Shown here: piece by piece, positions 54,801 to 64,000 of the stretch
Layout of the letters: the number at the start of each line of letters is the position of its first letter
Position numbering within the stretch: the stretch's first letter is position 1
Assembly (NCBI GenBank): GCA_964016875.1
Contig: OZ024722.1
Coordinates: 17,304,576-17,368,575 of the forward strand
Source: Fallopia convolvulus
Taxonomy: Eukaryota > Streptophyta > Magnoliopsida > Caryophyllales > Polygonaceae
Direction: 5' to 3'
Length of the DNA stretch: 64,000 nucleotides
The notes under the pieces: model-generated
Databases searched by the model: none
What the model was told of the DNA's origin: nothing
Seen by the model: only the letters and a program-made list of their open reading frames with translations
Translations under genes and position numbers: made by a program

Positions 54801-56758
54801 TTTCTCTTTTATGAAGATTCTACCGAAGTTCAGAAATTCGAGGCTGGCATTCGTAGAGAGAATGGAGCTTTTGAATCATTGATACGACAGAAATCTATGA
54901 TGATGTTTCCAGTTAATATGGTATAGTGCATGACTCTTTCTATCACTTGCATTTTTTGCCACTTTTCATGCTACTATAAATTACATAAGAAGGTAAACTT
55001 TTTTTTGGCCTACCTCTAGTTTCAGTATCATCTGTCCACCAAAGTTAATAACTTATTATTGATAGAATGAAAAGTATGCTATTAGGGTATAAGATTTGTC
55101 TTAGAATAACAGCAAAGAAAAGAATGACAAACTACACATACAGGTTGATGATTATGCATTCATTCATATTGAAGCTTTCACTCTTCTCTTTTCCTTTTCC
55201 ATTCTTCTTCATAAGTTTTCTAACTCTGAATACCAAATGCCCCATCACCATCATCAGTTAATCAGACCACTGTTATTTCTCTGGTCCCTTTCTTTAAAGA
55301 GCAAATGATCTTCTGAGGTAGCATGTGTATGACTTGTTGCTAAAATATATGCCAGGAAGAGCATCTTTTGGGCGTAAGTTCCATTGACTCTCATGATTCA
55401 GCTTCTCAAAACTCTGTAACTAGAAAAGCAGGTGGAAGAAAAGAAGCTCAAAAACAAATGCAAGTAGGTGATTCTCCTGTTATATCTCTTGCAATTACTC
55501 ATAGCTGAAAGATTTAGTAACATTAATTCGTGATTATTTTTGTAGGTTATAGTAGACATGAGGGAATTTATGAGTAGTCTTCCTAATGTACTCCACCAAA
55601 AGGGTATGCGAATTATACCTATAACCCTAGAAGTTGGTGATTATATACTCTCACCTTTAATTTGTGTGGAGAGAAAAAGTATCCAGGATCTGTTCATGAG
55701 CTTTACATCTGGACGCCTTTATAACCAAGTTGAAACAATGGCACGATATTACAAAATTCCCGTCCTTCTAATTGAGTTTTCGCAGGATAAGAGTTTTTCA
55801 TTTCAGGTATATGCATTCTTAACTATGCAAACTTGTTATAATGCTGGAGTAAAATTTTCCATCAAACTGCTGATTGTTTGAATTTCTTAATATTGTAGTC
55901 AGCAAGTGATATTGGTGATGATGTGACACCATATAGCATTATATCCAAACTGTCTTTGCTAGCCATGCATTTCCCTCGCTTGCGTATTGTGTGGTCTCGC
56001 AGTCTGCGTGCTACTGCAGAAATCTTTGCCTCATTAAAAGCTAATCAAGATGAACCTGACGAGGGAAAGGCGATGAGAGTTGGTGTTCCGTCAGAGGATG
56101 GCATAGTAGAAAATGATGTGAGGTATGTTCCTGCTGCCATTGGCTGTTTGTAGTTTGACAACTTTTAGGTTGCATATTACTACCTCCATTCAAAGAAGAT
56201 TGTTTTTTTCAGGCCTAAAATTTTGTCAAGAAATGTGTGTCATTTTAGAGTTTTGGATAATGATTTATTGATGAGTTTCAAGGTATGTTATTGGAAAATG
56301 TACACTTTCACTCTTGATGCAAATTATCTTTATATATTGGAAGAAATGACGTGGGTAATTAATAGGAGTAATTTATTGGGTAATTAATAATTTATAAATT
56401 TTAGAAAAAAATTGTAGCATTTTAGAATTCCTTAATTGTTGTGCCAAAACCTAAAATGACAATCTTTAGTGAGCTTAGGTAGCATTAAGCTGTAATTAGC
56501 CCTCTTTCGTATTTGACATTCTATGGATTAAATTCATATGGTTGCAGAGCGGAGAATTACAACACATCTGCAATTGAGTTCTTGAGACGCCTCCCCGGTG
56601 TGACAGACTCTAATTACAGGGCAATAATAGATAAATGTGCTAGTCTGTCGGAATTAGCATTGCTCCCTTTAGAGAGGCTAGCTGAGCTGATGGGTGGCCA
56701 AAAAGCTGCTCGGACGCTCCGCGAATTTCTGGATGCAAAGTATCCAACCTTGCTTTAA
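51866..56758 (+). CDS. UVH1: DNA repair endonuclease XPF (UVH1/RAD1)
   Basis: Nine exons: 51866-52728, 52919-53139, 53418-53503, 53738-53899, 54162-54920, 55356-55463, 55546-55806, 55899-56122, 56548-56758. They join in frame to 964 residues, close to known plant XPF. The N-terminal half is the inactive SF2 helicase-like part ([59 protein letters not shown]). The lysine-rich middle (exon 5) is variable. The ERCC4 nuclease follows with [20 protein letters not shown] and the catalytic [18 protein letters not shown] (GD..ERK..D complete). The C-terminal tandem helix-hairpin-helix ([35 protein letters not shown]) binds ERCC1. The ERCC1-XPF complex cuts the strand 5' of UV lesions in nucleotide excision repair and trims ends in recombination, in the nucleus. 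No disabling change seen. Intron 8 contains a MITE. Confidence 0.96.
56180..56482. mobile_element. Stowaway-like MITE in intron 8 of XPF
   Basis: Ends CTACCTCCATTCAAAGAAGA and, reversed, CTACCTAAGCTCACTAAAGA. It belongs to the same family as 29188-29470. About 303 bp, non-coding. Flanks do not give a clean TA duplication. Confidence 0.65.
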
Positions 56759-57668
56759 AGGTTGTACCAAAGTAATTAATTTGTTCTACTTTTTCAATGC
56801 CATTTGTTGTAAAGAGTTTCCTGAAAATTCATTTATGTAATGGGAATATGAATTCATTTTTCATCAAAAGAATTTGATGCAAGGCACACACGTTGTAGTA
56901 TATAAAAGGACATTAGGCCAATAGAAAAGTTTATCCAAAAAGATTGCAAGGATCGGGCAATTGCCTTAGGTTCTTTGGAGATTCTTCTCCTTTGAGAATT
57001 GACTCTTTGGAAGGCTTGTCTTCTTCCACTGAGGTTGGGCTCTTTTGGAGTGTGTACTCCATCTGAGATAATCTTGTTCCTATCTCAGATTTGTCTAGTT
57101 GAAACCCTGAGATTTTATGTTTTTGGTGAGTTTGAGCGTTTCCTAATTTTCTACTTTATCATAAGCTAGTTAAAAACCGGATTTAGTGAGAGTTTAGCTT
57201 ATTTTAGTTTAATGTTGTGTCACATGTTAAAATGAAAATTTTACATCCAGATTTTTTGTATAATGCACATAGCAGGAGCTTGTTCAGTTAGGATGGGAGA
57301 GAGACTGGCAAGGGTCTAATTTACATCCAGATTTTTTCATGACAAAGACAAAACGTTTTGGGTTAAAGTGAACACGAAGCAGGAGGATTTCTGGAAGTTT
57401 CAAGTTTGGGTAACATGGTTTGGCTAGGCAATCGTACTGTCTGAGGTCACAATAGCCAGCATACAAACGACAAACACTATACGAATACTAAACACAACTC
57501 AATACTCGTAGAAGCCAGAATTACCCAAATATTTCTCATTGTGGAAAACACCAACAGTGCCCTATATCTTAGTCCGTTACATTAAAATAAAATTTAAAAA
57601 AAAAACTGTTGATCAAGAAAAAGAAAAGGCTCGCAGCATAAAATTTTCTCTACTAGGACCGACCCCTC
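56759..57668. other. Intergenic between XPF and SEC61 beta (tail to tail)
   Basis: It holds both 3' UTRs. TTTACATCCAGATTTTTT occurs twice (57240 and 57320), a small duplication. No gene seen. Confidence 0.4.
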
Positions 57669-57914
57669 TCATTCTTTGCGCACAAAGTAGAGCTTACCCA
57701 TGACATGCAAAACAGCAACGAAAGCAATGAAACCAATGCTCATAATAAGAACAACATTCGGAGATATCTTCAAGCCAGGAGCATCATCGGTGTAGAATTG
57801 GAGCATGGACCCGCTTGCATCACCAGCAGCGGCACCACTTGAAGTCCTCCTACGGCGAAGGCTAGCAGCTGCTGCTGCACTTCCTCTTGGGGCTGCTGGT
57901 CCACTTGGTGCCAT
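57669..57914 (-). CDS. SEC61B: Protein transport protein Sec61 subunit beta
   Basis: 81 residues in one coding exon. [38 protein letters not shown], then [20 protein letters not shown] and a single C-terminal membrane helix (about residues 52-74), ending KLYFVRKE. Length, the Ala/Gly/Ser-rich cytosolic head, the Y.DD..G.KI.P.VVL motif and the tail anchor are those of plant Sec61 beta. It is the small subunit of the ER translocon and contacts ribosome and signal peptidase. A 5'-UTR intron (57917-58891) ends two bases before the start codon. Head-to-head neighbours are absent; XPF is tail to tail. Confidence 0.95.
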   Translation of the reverse strand: MAPSGPAAPRGSAAAAASLRRRRTSSGAAAGDASGSMLQFYTDDAPGLKISPNVVLIMSIGFIAFVAVLHVMGKLYFVRKE

Positions 57915-59010
57915 TTCTGCAATGATAAAAGAAAATTCAGAGAAAGCCAGAAGACAAGATAGAGGAGGCGGTTTGATTACAAACTATGAAATCGGTAAGA
58001 AAATGAATCTAGGCAACCAAAATAGACTAGATTTGTATCCTTTCCGTCTTCATTTTTCCGTAGTTCATAACCAAACGGGCCCTAAACTGTTCCAAGCATA
58101 GATACATGGGCTTTGTCTCCAAAATTAACCACAAAAGAGTGCTCAAAGTTGGGATTACAAGAACACATCAAGTATTCAATTTGAAATAAGAAAGAAATCA
58201 TTCTCTCCAAAATCCACCACAAAGAAAGTATTGATACAAAATTTGGGTTCTCAAAAACTGAAGGAAGAAGCCACAACAGTATTCAATTTGGAATAAGAGG
58301 AATCCATATATCTCACTTATGGATGCAATTCCTATGGAAAAAGCTAATGGTTCTAGTGCAACTAATGCATACAATAAGGTAAGAAAACCACATGATCAAT
58401 CTAATGGTTTTAGTGCCCAATGTAACATTGCAATGTCTATACTGCATAGAAAGAAGCATTGGTGCATGTATTATCGCATTATTCCTGAATCACTGTAATC
58501 AACGAAAACTGATCTCTCACTTTTCCTCTCAATGTAGGTTGTTTTCTCCTTATCTCTTATCCTTCTCTTGACAATTTGAGCAGAAACCTGATTACCCTAT
58601 ATCAGATCCAAAGCATGCAAACAAGCATAAAAGCAATAGGCGAACTCGCAATATCTCAAATGATAGACACGATGAAACGGATATCCTTCCGAATCAGAAG
58701 TACGTGTACGAGATAGAACCTATGGAACAAGGATTGTGATTTAACGGATCTGATCGAATTGTATGAATGTAAATTCAGATCTCAGATCAGATTACATAAA
58801 TTTCTGGAAAAAATTAAGCAATGACAACACAAAACTAGATCTCGAACTCTAAATCAGAATAAATCGACGAAACCTTAGAGAAAGATCTCACCTTTGTTCT
58901 TCTTTCCTTGGTCAACAACGTGTTGGCTTCGGGTCTTCGATGGAGAGATTATGCGAAATTGGGAGTATGAACTTGTGAGCAAAACCCTCTTTATGCAGAG
59001 TACAAGGCCA
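57915..59010 (-). promoter_or_regulatory. 5' leader with intron, and promoter of SEC61 beta
   Basis: On the minus strand a leader exon (about 58980 to 58892) ends CAAAG|GTGAGATC and the intron runs to TCATTGCAG (58891-57917), leaving AA before the ATG. GCATAAAGAGGGTTTTG near 58985-59000 combines a TATA-like word with an AGGGTTTT telo-box-like word, common in genes for protein synthesis and export. AGTATTCAATTTG.AATAAG occurs twice in the intron. Confidence 0.6.
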
Positions 59011-59186
59011 TTTTTGTGTTTTTAAACTTTCCACATCGGTCTAACCAATCAGATCAAAACACATCATCCACATATGGCAATGTATTTTTTGGTAAAAGGA
59101 AAAAACATAAGATAATGAGGAATGGTGCTTTCTTAATTTCCTTTTATACATATAGGTTTCGCTCGGTAAATCGGTACTTATCGGGG

Positions 59187-59245
59187 TTGATGTTGATGTT
59201 GATGTTGATATTGATGTTAATACTTATGGTTGTTGATGTTGATCG
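59187..59245 (+). repeat. (GTTGAT)n microsatellite
   Basis: About eight imperfect GTTGAT/GATGTT units in a row. Confidence 0.8.
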
Positions 59246-59620
59246 TGGATGATGATATGTGATACTGATATGAGTAGTTTATTTTCCAAATAATTCGAAA
59301 TGTGTTCGGTAAACTGAATTGCTGATATTTTAAGCAAGATGTGTAAAATTACTAAAAATGGCTTAATGAAGGGTTAAAAAATAAAAAAAAAATTTAATTG
59401 GGAAATCACGTGAATCCCACTTACTTATATTTTGGTAGAAAAGTTAACTTGACATAAGGTTGAGGGTGCTGATTATTTTTTCAGCAGATAAGTATCGGAT
59501 ATAAATAACTTATTTCAAATAAACAAATTTTGTTGAACACATAAAACGAAGCTTATTTTTTCCATATAAGTAACAAGGTACTTATAAGTATCCAAATAAG
59601 CGTTGTCGAACGGAGCCTTA
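59246..59620. other. Intergenic spacer
   Basis: No gene. AT-rich, with TAAGTATC words repeated near 59490 and 59585 in inverted orientation (AGATAAGTATCGGAT / ACTTATAAGTATCC). Confidence 0.3.
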
Positions 59621-60420
59621 ATCTTATTAGGATTATTATTATATATGAGCGTGTTGGGTTAGAATTCAGGGACGTACTTCCAAGTTGTCTAAGGAGTTGT
59701 TTGCTAGGGAGGGCAAATGGATTGACATAGTTAGGGATAGTGGACTTGCTCATCTACATCACCTCATGTATAGCAACCTTCATACTTCGTTGATTGAGGC
59801 ATTTATCGAGCGATGGAACCCAGAGACGAGCTAGTTCCATATGCCTTGGGGAGAGATGACGATAACGGTGCATGATGTGGCACCTAGCCTCGGTCTCATG
59901 ATTGATGGAGATGTTATTACCTTTTCGCTTGATGAGTGGATACTAAAATAAGGTGAGTTGAGGGATCTGGAGATTTCACAATTTCTTGATCATTTTGGGT
60001 TAGATGATGAGTGGTTTCAGAGCAACTATGAGAAGGGAGGGGTAACACACGCAGAGCTGATGAGAGTATGCGAGGAGATGCACGGTGTGGAGGTTGATCC
60101 GGCGATTCCAGTTGCGGGTTTTCTGTTGTTTCTGCTGACATCGACATTATTTCAAGACAAGTCACAACATCGGATTCCCCTTTCATATATAGGCCTAGAT
60201 TGGGATGTCAGGGCATTAGAGCGCATGTCTTAGGGTTCAGCCGTGCTCGCTTATTTGTACCAAGGGCTCGGCGAGTGCACACGAGTGGGCGCCCGTCAGA
60301 TGGTTATTTGTATCACACTCTTACAGCTTTTCGCCCTGTTGACGATCCGGATTGGGGAGTCGATGCACCATGGGCTGCGAGATGGGGCGATGGTGAGACA
60401 CCTGATGGTACGCGCAACTT
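59621..60420 (+). pseudogene. PMD (MAIN-like) gene fragment, plus arm of an inverted duplication
   Basis: The plant mobile domain is recognisable: LHTSLIEAFIERWNPET, a stop, then MPWGEMTITVHDVAPSLGL with MIDGDVITF, LDHFGLDDEWFQSNYEKGGV, AGFLLFLLTSTLFQDKSQHR, PLSYIGLDWDVRAL and SAVLAYLYQGLGECTRVGAR. Stops at about 59832, 59949 and 60230 and frame changes make it inactive. The whole block is the reverse complement (about 88 %) of 61280-62061. PMD proteins occur in retro- and DNA transposons and as host genes (MAIN, MAIL) that help silence transposons; here a transposon origin is likely. Confidence 0.7.
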
Positions 60421-60423
60421 GGG

Positions 60424-60510
60424 ATTTTCAGACTTGGGATGTATTTTCGTACTTGAGATGTATTTTCGTACTAAACGTCAAGTACGAAAATACATCCCAA
60501 GTCTGAAAAT
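60424..60510. repeat. Perfect 33-bp inverted repeat (hairpin)
   Basis: 60424-60456 and 60478-60510 are exact reverse complements over 33 bases, with a 21-base loop. The stem starts ATTTTCAGACTTGGGATG. The loop repeats part of the stem (GATGTATTTTCGTACT). It begins four bases after the plus arm of the PMD duplication ends. Confidence 0.95.
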
Positions 60511-60559
60511 ACAAACGTCAAGTAGGAAAAACAACATAAAAATCAAGCGTTGTCATCAT

Positions 60560-62061
60560 CATCATCGTGAGGTCCAGTACCACTCCCCTAGCCGACCTTT
60601 GGCGAGCCACTGTTCTCCTAGATCAATAATAGATCTCCTAACCGCTTCGCGCACCTGAGGATCGTCAATCATAGCCAATGGTGCAAGATAACCCACAACC
60701 TGCTGCATGCATTGTACATATACGAACCATTTGTTAATGCAAAAAACATACCGACCTAGCTATTGTCGCAAACTTTAAAATAAAAAATATTAACTGCTCC
60801 GCATCGAGTGGACCCACAAAAACATGAGTACGAGGCTCATACCACGCCATATAATCCGAGGAACAAGCCGACGGGTCATCCAACACTAGAGGTCCCATGA
60901 GGTCTAGACTGATGGAGTGGAAGTTTTGTGCATCACAAACCCACCGAGACATGTCATACTCCATTATGTAACTTTGTACGGTGGCTACTCGTGTGGCAGA
61001 GCGAGGCATGATAGGAGGATATGGTATATGCTGCACACGGCGGTACTGCCTAGAGGCTCGATCGGGCATATACGGCTCTGAGCTACCAAGACAAGATATC
61101 ACGCCGTGGAAACGTGAAGGGGTTAGACTGTCGATGAAATCTAACTCTCTGTATGGCGACCAGTCGACCTAATGCATAACATTTTTAATATAGATTATCT
61201 GATAAACAAAACAATATTTATTTGGTGTATTTTGTATATAATTACATCTCTAGCAGTCATACGATCGAGCTCCGCTCTGAAGTTGTGCGTACCATCAAGT
61301 GTCGCCCCATCTCGCAGCCCATGGTGCATCGACTCCCCAATCCGGATCGTCAACAGGGCGAAAAGTTGTAAGAGTGTGTTACAAATAACCATCTGACGAG
61401 CGCTCACTCGTGTGCACTCACCGAGCCCTCGGTATAGATAAGCGAGCACGGCTAAACCCTAAGACATGCCCTGACATCTCGTACTAGGCCTATATATAAA
61501 AGGGGAATCCGATGATGTGACTTGTCTTGAAATAATGTCGACGCCACGAGAAACAACAGAAAACCCGCCGCTGGAATCGCCGGATCAACCTCCTCATCGT
61601 GCATCTCCTCGCATACTCTCCTCAGCTCTGCATGTGTTACCCCTTTCTTCTCATAGTTGCTCTAAAACCACTCGTCATCTAACCCAAAATGATCAAGAAA
61701 TTGTGCAATCTGCAGATCCCTCAACTCACCCTGTTTTAGTATCCTCTCATCAAGTGGAAGGGTAACAACATCTCCATCAATCCTAAGACCGAGGATAAGT
61801 GCCACATCATACAACGCTATCTTCATCTCTCCCGAAGGCATATGGACGAGCTCGTCTCTGGCTGCCATCGCTCGATAAATGCCTCAATCAACGAAGTATG
61901 AAGGTGGCTATACATGAGGTGTTGTAGATGAGCAAGTCCACTATCCCTTACTATGTCAATCTATTTGCCCTCTCAAGCAAACAACCACTTAGAAAACTGG
62001 GAAGTACGTCCCTGAATCCTAAACCCAACATGCTCCTATACAGTAATAATCCTAATAAGAT
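60560..62061 (-). pseudogene. PMD (MAIN-like) gene, minus strand
   Basis: Reading from 62061 down: the N-terminal PMD part (MPSGEMKIALYDVALILGLR, IDGDVVTLPLDERILKQGEL, LQIAQFLDHFGLDDEWF, then VLAYLYRGLGECTRVSARQM, TLLQLFALLTIRIGESM) and the C-terminal part not present in the plus arm (SASRQYRRVQHIPYPP-like text near 61040, MEYDMSRWVCDAQNF, YMAWYEPRTHVFVGPLDAEQ, and QVVGYLAPLAMIDDPQVREA near 60690). Several frames and stops; some changes may be introns (e.g. near 61200). The more complete copy is this one, so the plus arm is probably derived from it. Function in transposon biology or silencing is inferred from the family. Confidence 0.65.
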
Positions 62062-62110
62062 CAAATGTATAAAAGGAAATTAAAAAAAGTGTACAAAGAA
62101 ATAACGTACC

Positions 62111-62637
62111 TTTGACACCTTTATACCCTATGACATATACTTTGTAAAACTTATTTCTTATATAAGCATATAATTTACATATAACAACTATCCACATAAA
62201 CATATAACAAAACTAACAACCATATAAGGCCGCGCACACACACAAAGTTCTATGTTGTTATTTCTTGTACTAATACATCTATTACTCTAACTTTATTACA
62301 ATATAAAAGTCTAAGATGCAAAATGAGGAGGAGAAGGATGCTTAGAGCTTCAGCCGGCCGACCTGTATGAATGTGACCTCTAACAGAGACACACATCAGT
62401 AAGAACTAGTTGAACTTGAAAAATTGTTTTGCGATTTACGTGAGTCGCATACTCAGTGAATATAAACCATCATCAATTATTTCACACAATGTCAAATAAC
62501 TAGTCAAAATACATATACATACATATTATATATATCATATATTAATTTACTATTAATATGCAAATGCCGATGTATCCGATTTATTATTCTATGAACTGTT
62601 CAAGCCTGAATCTGCTTTGGGTTTACTATATATGGAC
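62111..62637. mobile_element. Dispersed repeat C, second copy, interrupted
   Basis: Same orientation as and about 85 % like 6913-7445 (TATACCCTATGAC.TATACTT, GAGCTTCAGCCGGCC, TTTACGTGAGTCGCATACTC, GAACTGTTCAAGCCTGAATC). It breaks off at ATATGGAC where a hAT-like element begins; in the first copy the sequence continues ATATGGACTCTTATGG. Confidence 0.75.
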
Positions 62638-64000
62638 TAGACCTGTACATGGCGGGTTCGGGCCGGGCCAAAATTATTTTTTTCCACATCAACGGGTCGG
62701 GCCAAGCCCGGCCCAATAATTAGGGCCTATTTTTTTGTCCATACCCGCCCACAAACACGGGCCGGGCTGTCCACGGGCTAGCCCGACCCATAAAACATGT
62801 CCAAAATTATAGTAAAATTTGTCTAAAACTTATTGCTAAACCTGTGAAATGCAACAAATCCAACAAGACAAGACAAATTTGCCCAAATCCAACAACAATA
62901 GTCACAAATCTGCCCAAACTTCAAGTCACAAACTAGTAAAGAACTTAAAAGTTACAACCAACATAGAGTACAATGTCTACACATTTTAAAGTCTCATAAT
63001 GAGGATTAAAAAACAGTAAATAGCTTGAAAATTCAGCAAAAGTCCTTCTATTCTTCATGCTAAAACCATCAGCATTCATCATGTCATCCCCAACATCTTC
63101 GTCAATAGTTGTAGCTCCTTGCAACAAATTAATCATACTTTAGTTAACATATTAATCATAAAAAATCTATCAGCAGTAACATACTTTAGTTAACAAATTC
63201 ATAATATTTTAGTTAACAAATTAATCATAAAAAAATCAATCAGTGAACATGAAATGAATGATAAAAATCTATCAGCAAGAGAACTAAAGAATTCAATGAC
63301 ATCTGAAAGCACAACTAACACCAAATCTCAATCCCTAGATTACCATTGCCAATCAAGTACCTCAAAAACTTAAACCCTAAAACCCACTTTCAATCATCAA
63401 AAGAGACCATTTCAGAGATCTTAGAAACATATCCGAGGAGTTGAATAGAGGGATTTACCGAGGAGTTGAATGGGACTCGTCGCCGTCGTCGGAGCTAGAG
63501 CAGAGGATCGGATCGGCGCTGGAGGAGCTCTCGAGCAGGGTCGTCACTCGTCGTCGAGCAGGGGTCATCACTCGTCAACGCTCGGCGTTGCGCAAGGTTG
63601 ATTCGACAGAAGAAGAGAAAAAGGAGGAGCCCGTCGTCGTCGAGCAGGGGTGCCGAGTGTCGAGCAGGGTCGACGCTAGAGGGGATGCCGAGTGTCAAGC
63701 AGTGCCAGCGCTGGAGGGGCTCTCGTGGTCGAGCAAGGCCGGCGCGTCGTCGTCGAGCAGGGATGCCAGATCTCTGAATAGGAGGAGCGGGCCGCCGGGA
63801 TTCAAGGGAAGGAGAGAAAGAGAAGAAGATTGAGTGTGTAGGGTTTTTAGGAGAATAGGAGGAGCGACGCTCTTGAGTCCCGATTCTCTGAAATGAACAA
63901 ATGAGACCTTAGGGTTTTGGTAAGGAGTATTTATACGTAGAAATAAAAATAAAATAAAATATATTAATATTATTATAAAATTTTATTTATATATATAATA
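62638..64000. mobile_element. hAT-like element, 3' part outside the window
   Basis: It begins TAGACCTGTACATGGCGGGT, close to the TAGACCTGTCAA end of the MITE at 25557, with the same GGGTTCGGGCC / GGGCCGGGC subterminal words. Bases 62800-63420 are AT-rich with a 63-codon minus-strand frame of unknown nature. The far end and transposase are not in the window. The target duplication predicted from repeat C is ATATGGAC. Confidence 0.55.
63427..63940 (-). promoter_or_regulatory. Possible promoter and 5' leader exon on the minus strand
   Basis: GTATAAATAC (reverse of 63927-63936) is a good TATA box reading leftward. Below it are AAAACCCTAAGG and pyrimidine-rich text (CTTCTTCTCTTTCTCTCC), a GC-rich segment with repeated CTGCTCGACGACGA units (63540-63760), and CCTCG|GTAAATCC as a donor candidate near 63458. 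This looks like the untranslated first exon of a gene transcribed towards 62.6 kb. The plus-strand frame at 63441-63833 is probably a by-product of the GC-rich repeats. Confidence 0.35.

Noticed and set aside
58020..58090. MITE end (reverse of GGGCCCGTTTGGTTATG) in the SEC61 beta leader intron
   Set aside because: No partner end or target duplication found. A similar scrap at 19113 in a SnRK2 intron also lacks a partner.
59917..60186. Minus-strand frame (and its twin at 61517-61765) as small proteins
   Set aside because: Both are the antisense of PMD coding sequence in the two arms of the inverted duplication.
63441..63833. Plus-strand 130-codon frame as a gene
   Set aside because: Composition is driven by GTCGAGCAGGG repeats, and the TATA box and leader features favour the other strand.

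Overview
The window is nuclear DNA of a flowering plant, most likely a eudicot. The genes have many short introns with GT..AG borders, the intergenic DNA is AT-rich, and the transposon families are typical of plants (Athila-like and other Ty3/gypsy elements, TNT1-94-like Ty1/copia, TRIMs, and hAT, Harbinger and Stowaway MITEs). I cannot name the species. I saw no bacterial operon, CRISPR array, rRNA, tRNA or organellar segment.

Layout. 1-3.1 kb: a MULE/FAR1-type transposase fragment and a Pro/Ser-rich antisense reading frame, probably parts of transposons. 3.2-15.9 kb: a nested pile of Ty3/gypsy-type elements. Its core is an Athila-like element carrying only gag and protease. The gag is split by another element's 3' end and LTR, and again by a clean solo LTR with a 5-bp target duplication. 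16-20 kb: a diverged minisatellite, then a nine-exon SnRK2 kinase gene. 20-27.4 kb: a long hairpin MITE, a small unrecognised two-exon gene, a TRIM, and a 2.1-kb inverted-repeat element that holds two further MITEs. 27.6-30 kb: a five-exon membrane protein with PAN-like and cyclophilin-like parts. 30-36 kb: decayed sequence with a mitochondrial lipoamide dehydrogenase pseudogene, a copia remnant, a TRIM and gypsy scraps. 36-45.9 kb: one Ty1/copia element on the minus strand with both LTRs, broken by a solo LTR and by an LTR-like insert that itself contains a 142-bp tandem duplication and a hAT MITE. 46-51 kb: a Harbinger-like MITE, a secreted cysteine-rich (defensin-like) peptide gene, an LTR flanked by direct repeats, a duplicated exon-like fragment and a Stowaway inside a LINE remnant. 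51.9-58.9 kb: the DNA-repair nuclease gene XPF/UVH1 (nine exons, + strand) and SEC61 beta (- strand, with a 5'-UTR intron). 59-64 kb: an inverted duplication of a plant-mobile-domain (PMD/MAIN-like) gene with a perfect 33-bp hairpin at its inner edge, a second copy of a dispersed repeat seen at 6.9 kb, and the start of a hAT-like element that leaves the window.

The host genes (SnRK2 kinase, PAN/cyclophilin membrane protein, defensin-like peptide, XPF, Sec61 beta) do not form a pathway. They are ordinary neighbours separated by transposons. The most unusual features are the PMD inverted duplication with its hairpin, the gag-protease-only retroelement, the 160-bp-stem hairpin MITE, the palindrome cluster near 3.2 kb, and two small genes of unclear role (21.2 kb and 47.2 kb). 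Exon borders were read by eye and checked for frame. Family assignments are from recognition, not searches.
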